Shown piece by piece: positions 17,255 through 25,088 of a stretch of DNA of 64,000 nucleotides. Where the stretch lies: contig NZ_CP035419.1 of NCBI RefSeq assembly GCF_004123675.1, positions 84,813 to 148,812 on the forward strand, read 5' to 3'. The notes below the pieces were generated by a model. The model was not told the DNA's origin and ran no database searches. It saw only the letters and a list, made by a program, of their open reading frames with translations. A program made the translations under genes and the position numbers. The stretch is from Leisingera sp. NJS204 (lineage in GTDB: Bacteria > Pseudomonadota > Alphaproteobacteria > Rhodobacterales > Rhodobacteraceae). Every line of letters begins with the position of its first letter. Position 1 is the stretch's first letter.

Positions 17255-18595
17255 GTGTCCTGGGACAGTAAAGTACTTTGGACGGAGGGGCTGTTTCTGC
17301 AGCCGCATCACTTCCAGCAGTCCGACCGCTATAACGAGGCGCTGGTTGCCGGGCTGGCGCGGCGGCTCGGCCCCTATGCCTGGGGTGTGAACGGGCTGGA
17401 AATCGACCATGAGGCGCTGAAGATCGGCCAGTTCGCGGTGAAGTCCTGCGAAGGGCTGACCCATGACGGCACGGTGTTCCGGGTGCCGATGGCGGATCCG
17501 CACCCGCCGGCGATGGAAGTGCCCTCGACGGTCAAGGATTGCATCGTCTATATCACCGTGCCCCAGCGCCGCCAGGGCGCCACCGAGGTAGACCTGAGCG
17601 GCGCCGAACGCTCCGCCAGCCGGTTGCGTCCGGACAAGCAGGAAGTGACCGATGTCACCTCGACCGAGCGCAAGCCGGTGGAGTTGGATGTGGGCAAGAT
17701 GCGGCTGCAGTTTGCCCTGGAGGTGGACGATCTGGCCGATCTGCTGGCGATCCCCGTGGCGCGCATCATCGAGGTGCGCCCGGACAAGGAGATCGTGCTG
17801 GATCAGGCCTTTGTCCCGGCTTGCCTGGATGTGCGGGCGGCGCCTGCGCTCAGCGGTTTCCTGCGTGAGCTGGAGGGGCTGCTGGCGCACCGGATGGAGG
17901 CGCTGGCGGGCCGCTTGTCAGAGGCGGGCGGTGCCCGCGGGGTGGCGGATGTGTCGGACTTCATGCTGCTGGCGGTGGTCAACCGGATGCTGCCGCAGGT
18001 GCGCCATCTGCGCAATATCGAGAACCTGCATCCCGAACGCCTGTTCACCGCCTGTGCCGGGCTGGCCGGTGAGCTGTCGGTGTTCATGTCGACCGAAAAA
18101 CAGGCGCCGGAGTTTCCGCCCTATACCCATGACAATCTGGTCGAATGCTTTGCGCCGGTGATCCGGGTGCTGCGCCAATACCTCAGCTCGGTTCTGGAGC
18201 AGACGGCGATCCCGATCAAGCTGGAGGCGCGCAAATACGGTATCTCGGTGGGGGTCATTGCCGACCGCAAACTGCTGGGCAATGCTGGTTTTGTACTGGC
18301 AGTCAGCGCCGACATTCCGGCCGAGGACGTGCGCAAGCATTTTTCCGGCCAGGCCAAGATCGGACCCGTCGAGGAGATCCGCCAGCTGGTGAATTCGGCG
18401 CTGCCGGGGATCACCCTGCGGCCCTTGCCGGTGGCACCGCGGCAGATCCCCTATCACTCCGGCGTGGTCTATTTCGAGATGGACGCGGACAGCCCCTATT
18501 GGCGCAAGATGACCACTTCGGGCGGCATCGCAGTGCATGTGTCTGGGCAGTATCCGGGGCTCAAGATGGAGCTTTGGGCGATCCGTAATGCATAA
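17255..18595 (+). CDS. tssK: T6SS baseplate-membrane complex linker TssK
   Basis: A 446-residue TssK/ImpJ/VasE protein, which forms trimers connecting the baseplate wedge to TssL and TssM. The N-terminal hallmark 'VLWTEGLFLQPHHFQQSDRY' is intact, and the C-terminal part shows 'LPGITLRPLPVAPRQIPYHSGVVYFEMD'. The GTG start at 17255 is supported by GAGAGGAG eight bases upstream and by alignment of the N-terminus with the family. It is followed after 14 bases by tssL. Length is typical. Confidence 0.96.
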   Translation: MSWDSKVLWTEGLFLQPHHFQQSDRYNEALVAGLARRLGPYAWGVNGLEIDHEALKIGQFAVKSCEGLTHDGTVFRVPMADPHPPAMEVPSTVKDCIVYITVPQRRQGATEVDLSGAERSASRLRPDKQEVTDVTSTERKPVELDVGKMRLQFALEVDDLADLLAIPVARIIEVRPDKEIVLDQAFVPACLDVRAAPALSGFLRELEGLLAHRMEALAGRLSEAGGARGVADVSDFMLLAVVNRMLPQVRHLRNIENLHPERLFTACAGLAGELSVFMSTEKQAPEFPPYTHDNLVECFAPVIRVLRQYLSSVLEQTAIPIKLEARKYGISVGVIADRKLLGNAGFVLAVSADIPAEDVRKHFSGQAKIGPVEEIRQLVNSALPGITLRPLPVAPRQIPYHSGVVYFEMDADSPYWRKMTTSGGIAVHVSGQYPGLKMELWAIRNA

Positions 18596-18609
18596 GGGAA
18601 GATGCTGAG

Positions 18610-20034
18610 ATGGCTGATTATGACGATCCCTTTGCCGAACCGGGGGATACCGACAAGACGGTGATCAAGCCGAACCCTGGCGGACGGCGGACGGCCACGC
18701 CGGTACAGCAGCCGGAGACACCGCAGGTCCAGCCCGGAGCGGAACAGCCGGCTGAGCCGGGGCTGGATGCCTATGGCGTGCCGCAGGCAGCGGCCCCCAG
18801 ACAGCAGGCTGCCGCGGGCGGGGCGAAGGCGCCGAAAATGGCGCTGACGGGAATGAACCAGCTGACGGCCTGTGCCTCGACCCTGTTTGCGCTGATCAGC
18901 CGGATCCGCAACCGGGCCCAGCACATGGACCCGGATGGCTTGCGCAAGAATGTGGTGGCCGAGGTGCGCGCGTTCGAGAACCGCGCGCTGCAGGCTGGCA
19001 TTGCCGCCCAGACGGTGAAAATTGCGCGCTATGCGCTGTGCGCGACGCTGGATGACGTGGTGCTGAACACGCCCTGGGGCGGGCAATCCGCCTGGGGGTT
19101 GCAGTCGATGGTGGCCACATTCCACCGCGAGGTGGTGGGCGGCGACCGGTTCTATGACTTGCTGGCACGGCTGGAGAAAGAGCCGGGCGGCAATATCGAC
19201 ATGCTCGAATTCCTGTACATGTGCCTGTCGCTGGGATTTGAGGGCCGTTTGCGGGTGGAGCAGGGCGGTTCCGAGAAACATCTGCAGATCCGCGGCGCAT
19301 TGGCCCGGATCATCCGCAACCAGCGCGGACCCGTAGAGCGCGATCTGTCGCCGCATTGGGAAGGGCTGGTCAAACCGTTCAAGGCACTGTCGGTCTGGCG
19401 GCTGGTGTGGATCACCCTGGCAGCCACCTGCGCGCTGCTGGCGCTGCAGTTTATGGGCCTTAGCTGGATGCTGTCGAACCAGACCGAGAATGTGGTCGGG
19501 CAGCTGACGATTGTCGATTCCGGCCCCAAGGCAGAGCTGGAACGGCGTGCGCCGCCACCGCCGCCGCCGCCGCCTGCACCAACAACCGAAGAACAGATCG
19601 CCAAGGTCTCGGGCTTCCTGGAACCTGAGATCAAGGAAGGCATCGTGCAGGTCTTCCAAAAGGGCAACACGCTGATTATCCGGCTGGCCGGGTCCGGCAT
19701 GTTCGGCTCGGGCTCGGACCAGCTCAGCCAGAAATTCCGGTCCTCGGTGAACCGGGTGGCTGAATCGCTGAATGACGAAAAGGGCAAGATTATCGTGGCG
19801 GGCCATTCCGACAATATTCCTATCCGCTCCTCCCGCTTCCCATCCAACATGGCGCTGTCGCTGGCGCGGGCGAAATCGGTGATGGCAGGCATGGCCAAGG
19901 TGATGACCGACCCGGACCGGCTGTCGGCCGAGGGCCGCGCCGACAAGGAACCGATTGCAGACAACAGCACCCGCGCAGGGCGTGCCAAGAACCGCAGGAT
20001 CGAAATCCTGCTGGTTCAGGAGGTTGAAGGATGA
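18610..20034 (+). CDS. tssL: T6SS inner-membrane protein TssL with fused OmpA peptidoglycan-binding domain
   Basis: A 474-residue 'evolved' TssL. A Pro/Gln-rich cytoplasmic leader (about 1-75) precedes the DotU/IcmH domain (about 80-255; 'NPWGGQSAWGLQSMV', 'LLARLEKEPGGNIDMLEFLY'). A single membrane span follows at about 263-287, then a run of eight prolines near 316 and a C-terminal OmpA-like domain (about 340-474; 'VAGHSDNIPIRSSRFPSNMALSLARA', 'GRADKEPIADNSTRAGRAKNRRIEI' region). The OmpA domain anchors the trans-envelope complex to peptidoglycan. That matters here because no tssJ lipoprotein gene is seen in the window. The end overlaps the tssM start by 4 bases. Confidence 0.95.
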   Translation: MADYDDPFAEPGDTDKTVIKPNPGGRRTATPVQQPETPQVQPGAEQPAEPGLDAYGVPQAAAPRQQAAAGGAKAPKMALTGMNQLTACASTLFALISRIRNRAQHMDPDGLRKNVVAEVRAFENRALQAGIAAQTVKIARYALCATLDDVVLNTPWGGQSAWGLQSMVATFHREVVGGDRFYDLLARLEKEPGGNIDMLEFLYMCLSLGFEGRLRVEQGGSEKHLQIRGALARIIRNQRGPVERDLSPHWEGLVKPFKALSVWRLVWITLAATCALLALQFMGLSWMLSNQTENVVGQLTIVDSGPKAELERRAPPPPPPPPAPTTEEQIAKVSGFLEPEIKEGIVQVFQKGNTLIIRLAGSGMFGSGSDQLSQKFRSSVNRVAESLNDEKGKIIVAGHSDNIPIRSSRFPSNMALSLARAKSVMAGMAKVMTDPDRLSAEGRADKEPIADNSTRAGRAKNRRIEILLVQEVEG

Positions 20035-23000
20035 TCCGCCGTTATATCTTTCCGCTGTTCCGGTCGATCTATACCATCCTGCTGATCCTGGCAGCGGTGC
20101 TGTCGGCCTGTGTGTGGTATTTCACCCCTTTCATCGGCAGCGAGGACTGGCGCCCGTTTGACAGTGTGACGTCGCGGCTGATCACCATCGGGGTGATCTT
20201 CCTTTTGTACTTCATCATCATCGGCATCATCTTCTGGCGGCGCCGCCGCAAGGACAAGGAGATGACCGAGGAGATCGCCGAAGCGGTGGATACCTCGGAA
20301 GACGATGTGCTGTCCGAGGAAATCGGCGAACTGCGCGGCAAGTTCAAGGACGCAATGAAGGAGCTGCGCAAGTCAAAGGGCGGCCGCCGGCATCTGAACG
20401 ATCTGCCCTGGTACATCATGATCGGCCCGCCGGGTGCTGGCAAAACCACGGCGATTGTCAATTCCGGCCTGCAATTCCCGCTCGCTGAAAAGCTGGGCAA
20501 GGCCGCGATTGGCGGCGTTGGCGGCACCCGCAACTGCGACTGGTGGTTCACCAATGAGGCGGTGCTGATCGACACGGCGGGACGTTACACCACCCAGGAA
20601 AGCGACGCCGAGGCGGATAACGCCGCCTGGCTGGGTTTCCTGGGGCTGATGAAGAAGTACCGCAAGCGGCAGCCGATCAACGGTGCGATCATCGCGATCT
20701 CGCTGTCGGACCTGTCGTTGCAGGACGAGATCACCCAGAAAAGCCATGCTGCTGCCGTGCGCCGCCGTCTGGCGGAGCTGCGCGAGAAGCTGGGCGTGCG
20801 TTTTCCGGTCTATGTGTTGTTCACCAAGGCCGACCTGATTGCCGGTTTTCAGGAGTTTCACGACTCTCTGGGCAAAGAGGACCGCGAACAGGTCTGGGGT
20901 TTCACCCTGCCGCTGCCCAAGGGCAAAAAGGACGCCGCGCCGATTGCCGGGTTTGACGAGGAGTTCGGGCTGCTGCTGGGACAGGTCAATGCGCAGCTCT
21001 TGGAAAAGATGCAGACCGAGACCGACCACCAGCGCCGCGCCCTGATTGCCGGCTTCCCGGCGCAGGTGGCCTCGATGCGCGGTGTGGCACGCGAGTTTCT
21101 GACCGAGGTGTTTCAGGACAACCGTTATGAACAGCGTCAGATGCTGCGCGGGGTCTATTTCACCTCCGGCACCCAGGAAGGCACGCCGATCGACCGGCTG
21201 ATGCTGGGCATGGCGCAGACTTTTGGCATCGGGCGGCAGGCGATTGGCACCGGTCAGGGCACCGGGCGGTCTTTCTTCCTGACCCGGCTGTTTGAAAGTC
21301 TGATGTTCCCTGAGGCGGGGCTGGTGTCGGCGGATGACAAGGTCGAACGCCGCTACCGCTGGACCCGCCGGATTGCGATCACTGCGACAGTGCTGGTGGC
21401 CGTTGCTATGGGTGCGCTTTGGGTGCGGTCCTATCTGAGGAACACCGATCTGATTGCCGAGGCTGAGGGTCAGGTTGCCGCCTATCAGGCAGCAGCGGCG
21501 CAGTTGCCGCCCAGCCCGGTCGGCGATACCGATCTGGTGCCGGTGGCCGCCGCGCTGAACAATCTGCGCGACATGCCGGGCAATCCGGTGCTGTCTGATC
21601 CGGAACCCGATGGCGCCATGACCTATGGCCTGTATCAGGGCGAGGTGATCGGCACCCAGGCCGCACAGACCTACCGCGCGGCGCTGAACCAGCGGTTGCT
21701 GCCGCGGCTGCTGGTGCGGCTGGAGCAGCAGATCGAGGGAAATATCAACAATCCCGACACGCTGTATGAAGCGCTGAAAATCTATCTGATGCTGGGCCTG
21801 CAGGGGCCGATGAACCAGGACCTGATCAAGGAGTGGATGCGGCTGGATTGGGAGCGGATCGCCTATCCCGGCATCGCCCGCAACCAGCTGCGTGCCGACC
21901 TGATGGATCATCTGACCGCGCTTTTGTCGCAGCCGATGGAGGAGATTGCCCTTAATGGCCCGCTGATTGCCCAGGCGCAGAACATCCTGTCGGAAATGCC
22001 GCTGGCGCAGCGGGTGTACAACGGCATTTTGAATTCGAAGAAGGCCACGGCGCTGGCGAAATGGCGGATCACGGATGTTGGCGGCCCGTCGGTCATGCGG
22101 GTGCTGGTGCGCAGTTCCGGCAAACCCTTGAACGAGGGAATCGAAGGCGTCTTCACCTATGACGGCTTCCACAACGTATTCCTGCCGGAGGCGGTCAGTG
22201 TCGCCGAGAGGGTCCACCGCGAAGCCTGGGTGCTGGGCGAGCAAAGTGATGCCGCCCAGAACGAGGCAGTGCTGCTGAAGCTCAGCCGGGACGTTTTGGA
22301 CCTGTACTACAACGACTATATCAGCCGCTATGACCAGATCCTGGGGGATATCGACATTATCCCGCTGGAGTCGCTGTCCCACGCCGTTGAGGTCACGAAT
22401 GTTCTGTCGGGGCCAACCTCGCCCATCGTCAACATCCTGACCGACGTCAGTGCCGAGACCCGGTTGAACGAGGACAAATCTATTCTGGACGCGGGCACTC
22501 TTGCTGCGGGTGCCCAGAACGTGGCCGCGATTGAGGCGCGCTCCAATCTGTCGATCCAGGGCCAGATCCTGCTGGAGGCGCTGGTCGGCTCTGCTGAAAA
22601 TGCGCCCGGACAGGCCGCCAAGCCGCCGGGCGCCTATGTGCAGGAACGGTTTGAATGGCTGTACAATCTGGTGAACCGGCCCGAAGGCCAGCCCTCGCAG
22701 CTGGATGATCTGATGGGCCAGCTGCAGCAGGTCTATCAGGAGCTGAACAAGATGTCCTTCTCGGGCGTGGCCACGGGCGGGCAAAGCGGCCAGGCATTGC
22801 TGCAGTTCCAGCAGACCGCCAGCCGGATGGGCGGGCCGCTGCCCCGCTGGGCAACGCAGATTTCCGCGGGGTCTTCGGGGATCACCTCGGAGGGCACCCG
22901 TGCGTCGATCAATGCGCGCTGGCAATCGGCGGTGCTGCCGTTCTGCGAGCAGGCGCTGGGGAACCGCTATCCGTTCAACCGCTCGGCCCGCGCTGATGTG

Positions 23001-23603
23001 GCAATGGCGGATTTTGCCAAACTGTTTGCACCCGGCGGGATGATTGATGGCTTCTTTAACGATCAGCTGTTGAAATACGTCGATACCCGCAGCCGTCCCT
23101 GGACCTGGAAGCGGGTGAATGACGTGGATCTGGGCATCAGCCCGGCGGTGCTGCAGCAGATGCAATATGCCGCCGAGATCAAGGAGGCGTTTTTTGCCGG
23201 CGGTGCTCAGCCTGCGGTGCAGTTTCAGATCACCGTCAACGCGCTGGACCCCAAGGCGAAGGAGGTTGTGCTGGAGATCGATGGTTCCAAAGTGGCCTAT
23301 AACCACCGGTCCGGTGCGCCGACGCCTGTGGCTGTGACTTGGCCGGGGTCGGTGGGGCTGGCGCGGATCACCCTTTTGCCCAAGAAACGCGACGCCGAGA
23401 ACGTGATGTCGCGCGATGGGCCTTGGGCCTGGTTCCGGCTGCTGGATGCGGCAGAGGTGCGGCGCACCAATGTCTCGGATCGGCGGCGGGTGAATTTCCG
23501 CGTTGGCGGGCGGCTAGCACTGTTCGAACTGCAATCCGGATCTGTCATCAACCCATTTGCCTTGCCGGCAATGGCAAAATTCAGCTGCCCGAAGTCGATG
23601 TAA
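20031..23603 (+). CDS. tssM: T6SS inner-membrane core protein TssM (IcmF)
   Basis: A 1190-residue IcmF/VasK family protein, the periplasm-spanning core of the T6SS membrane complex. Two N-terminal membrane helices (about 9-30 and 46-70) are followed by a cytoplasmic NTPase-like domain with an intact P-loop 'GPPGAGKTTA' near 134 and 'LIDTAGRYTTQ' near 180. A third membrane helix lies near 446-464, and the rest is a large periplasmic domain containing IcmF-related and DUF1215-type segments. ATP binding is plausible since Lys and Thr of Walker A are kept. The stop codon overlaps the start of tagF by one base. Confidence 0.96.
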   Translation: MIRRYIFPLFRSIYTILLILAAVLSACVWYFTPFIGSEDWRPFDSVTSRLITIGVIFLLYFIIIGIIFWRRRRKDKEMTEEIAEAVDTSEDDVLSEEIGELRGKFKDAMKELRKSKGGRRHLNDLPWYIMIGPPGAGKTTAIVNSGLQFPLAEKLGKAAIGGVGGTRNCDWWFTNEAVLIDTAGRYTTQESDAEADNAAWLGFLGLMKKYRKRQPINGAIIAISLSDLSLQDEITQKSHAAAVRRRLAELREKLGVRFPVYVLFTKADLIAGFQEFHDSLGKEDREQVWGFTLPLPKGKKDAAPIAGFDEEFGLLLGQVNAQLLEKMQTETDHQRRALIAGFPAQVASMRGVAREFLTEVFQDNRYEQRQMLRGVYFTSGTQEGTPIDRLMLGMAQTFGIGRQAIGTGQGTGRSFFLTRLFESLMFPEAGLVSADDKVERRYRWTRRIAITATVLVAVAMGALWVRSYLRNTDLIAEAEGQVAAYQAAAAQLPPSPVGDTDLVPVAAALNNLRDMPGNPVLSDPEPDGAMTYGLYQGEVIGTQAAQTYRAALNQRLLPRLLVRLEQQIEGNINNPDTLYEALKIYLMLGLQGPMNQDLIKEWMRLDWERIAYPGIARNQLRADLMDHLTALLSQPMEEIALNGPLIAQAQNILSEMPLAQRVYNGILNSKKATALAKWRITDVGGPSVMRVLVRSSGKPLNEGIEGVFTYDGFHNVFLPEAVSVAERVHREAWVLGEQSDAAQNEAVLLKLSRDVLDLYYNDYISRYDQILGDIDIIPLESLSHAVEVTNVLSGPTSPIVNILTDVSAETRLNEDKSILDAGTLAAGAQNVAAIEARSNLSIQGQILLEALVGSAENAPGQAAKPPGAYVQERFEWLYNLVNRPEGQPSQLDDLMGQLQQVYQELNKMSFSGVATGGQSGQALLQFQQTASRMGGPLPRWATQISAGSSGITSEGTRASINARWQSAVLPFCEQALGNRYPFNRSARADVAMADFAKLFAPGGMIDGFFNDQLLKYVDTRSRPWTWKRVNDVDLGISPAVLQQMQYAAEIKEAFFAGGAQPAVQFQITVNALDPKAKEVVLEIDGSKVAYNHRSGAPTPVAVTWPGSVGLARITLLPKKRDAENVMSRDGPWAWFRLLDAAEVRRTNVSDRRRVNFRVGGRLALFELQSGSVINPFALPAMAKFSCPKSM

Positions 23604-24283
23604 TGGCGGGGTTCGGTGCATTCGGTAAGATGCCTTCAGCCGGGGATTTTTTCCGGCTGAATACACCGGGCGGATTTGTGCGGGTTTGGGATGCCTGGCT
23701 GCAGCAGGTTATGCTGGACGGGCGGGAGATTTATGGCCCGGGTTTTGATGCCCACTACATGACCGCTCCGATCTGGCGGTTTACCCTGCCTGCCGGACAG
23801 GCCGGAGCGCAAAGGGTGATCGGGGTGCTGATGCCGTCGGTTGACCGGGTAGGCCGGCGGTTTCCGCTGACGCTGATGGCGGCGCTGCCAGGGAATGGTC
23901 CGGCCGCCGTGCCCTGCTTTGGCGAGGATGCGCTGTTTGAACGGCTGGAAGATGTGGCGCTGGATGCATTGGAGGATACGATGACCAAGGACAGCCTGGC
24001 GGAAGCGCTTGCGGGTATTCCAATGCCGGACATACGATCGGCGGATCCGCTGCCGGCTGCAGGCCCGGGTCTTGTTTTGGCCGGTGCCCAGGGGCCGGAA
24101 GTACTGCCAAGTGCCTTGGCGGGTGCCGCACTGGAAGGGAGGCTGACCGGCTGCAGTCTGTGGACGGCGATGCTGGATGGCGTGCCGCGGAGGCTGGCCT
24201 GTGCGGATCTGCCGCAAGGCGGCACCGCACTGGGGCTTTTTGACCTAAAGGCACCGGTTTGGGCGGATGCGGAGGGGCTGTGA
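23603..24283 (+). CDS. tagF: T6SS regulatory protein TagF
   Basis: A 226-residue protein of the TagF family (DUF2094), a post-translational repressor of T6SS assembly that acts on Fha in several species. The conserved opening 'GFGAFGKMPSAGDFFRLN' and the block 'GVLMPSVDRVGRRFPLT' near residue 75 identify it. I start it at ATG 23603, which overlaps the tssM stop, because the frame open upstream lacks any TagF similarity. The gene ends in a TGATG overlap with the phosphatase gene. Here TagF and PppA are separate proteins, unlike the TagF-PppA fusion known in Agrobacterium. Confidence 0.93.
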   Translation: MAGFGAFGKMPSAGDFFRLNTPGGFVRVWDAWLQQVMLDGREIYGPGFDAHYMTAPIWRFTLPAGQAGAQRVIGVLMPSVDRVGRRFPLTLMAALPGNGPAAVPCFGEDALFERLEDVALDALEDTMTKDSLAEALAGIPMPDIRSADPLPAAGPGLVLAGAQGPEVLPSALAGAALEGRLTGCSLWTAMLDGVPRRLACADLPQGGTALGLFDLKAPVWADAEGL

Positions 24284-25005
24284 TGAACCAATTGCGCAAA
24301 TACCGTTACACCGCGCAAACCCATGTGGGTCTTAAGCGCAAGGTCAACGAGGATGCGGTTCTGGCGCTGCCGGAGCATGATATCTGGCTCGTGGCAGACG
24401 GAATGGGGGGGCACGACGCAGGGGATTATGCCAGCCGGCTGATCGCCGATGCTGCGGCCATGATCCCGCTGGGTCTGGATCCTGCGGCGCGGATGCATGC
24501 GCTGCGCGAGGCGATACAGAACGCGCACAAGGCGATCCGGACCGAGGCGGAAGCCCGTGGCGGCGGCACAATCGGATCGACAGTTGCGGCGCTGGTGATG
24601 GCCAATCAGCATTTTGCCGGGCTATGGGCCGGCGACAGCCGGATCTACCGGCTGCGGGACGGGCATATCGAAATGCTGACCGAGGATCACTCGGCTGTGG
24701 CAGAATTTGTGCTGGCTGGAAAAATGACATGGGACGAGGCGGAACAGCACCCGCAATCCAACGCGATCACCCGTGCTGTTGGTGTTGGGGAAGAGCTGGA
24801 GATCGACAAAATCCGCGGTGATACGGAACCTGGCGACCGCTTCCTGATCTGCTCGGACGGGCTGACAAAATATGCCACCTTCCAGATCCTGCAGGATGCG
24901 CTGACCGGCACACCGCTGGAGACCGTCGGCGATCAGCTGATCCAGATCGCGCTGAATGGCGGTGGTGCGGACAATATTACCGCCGTGGTGATTGACGTCC
25001 TGTGA
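24283..25005 (+). CDS. pppA: PP2C-type Ser/Thr protein phosphatase (PppA)
   Basis: A 240-residue PPM/PP2C phosphatase. The catalytic metal-binding motifs are present: 'KVNEDAVL' near 18, 'LVADGMGGHDAGDYAS' near 35, 'GLWAGDSRIYRLRDG' near 114, 'LLICSDGLTKY'-type wording ('FLICSDGLTKYATF') near 188, and the final 'GGADNITAVVIDV'. It would dephosphorylate TagH, opposing the PpkA kinase encoded convergently. Start ATG 24283 sits in the tagF stop (TGATG). Confidence 0.95.
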   Translation: MNQLRKYRYTAQTHVGLKRKVNEDAVLALPEHDIWLVADGMGGHDAGDYASRLIADAAAMIPLGLDPAARMHALREAIQNAHKAIRTEAEARGGGTIGSTVAALVMANQHFAGLWAGDSRIYRLRDGHIEMLTEDHSAVAEFVLAGKMTWDEAEQHPQSNAITRAVGVGEELEIDKIRGDTEPGDRFLICSDGLTKYATFQILQDALTGTPLETVGDQLIQIALNGGGADNITAVVIDVL

Positions 25006-25010
25006 CGCCG

Positions 25011-25033
25011 CCGTTTCCTGACGAAGGAAACGG
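25011..25033. other. Stem-loop at the end of the main T6SS operon
   Basis: A perfect 8-bp inverted repeat (ccgtttcc / ggaaacgg) with a 7-base loop lies 6 bases after the pppA stop, in the convergent gap between pppA and ppkA. No T-run follows on either strand, so it could be a weak or Rho-assisted terminator or a 3'-end stabiliser. Confidence 0.5.
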
Positions 25034-25088
25034 AACAAACCACGTGTGTTTTCCGAGCTGGAATTGCCAAAAAACTCCGGCCCGCTGA

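Noticed and set aside
20373..23306. A 977-codon open frame on the minus strand inside tssM
   Set aside because: It is the shadow of a GC-rich tssM: the frame is antisense to a fully supported IcmF gene, and its translation is His/Arg/Gln-rich with no domain.
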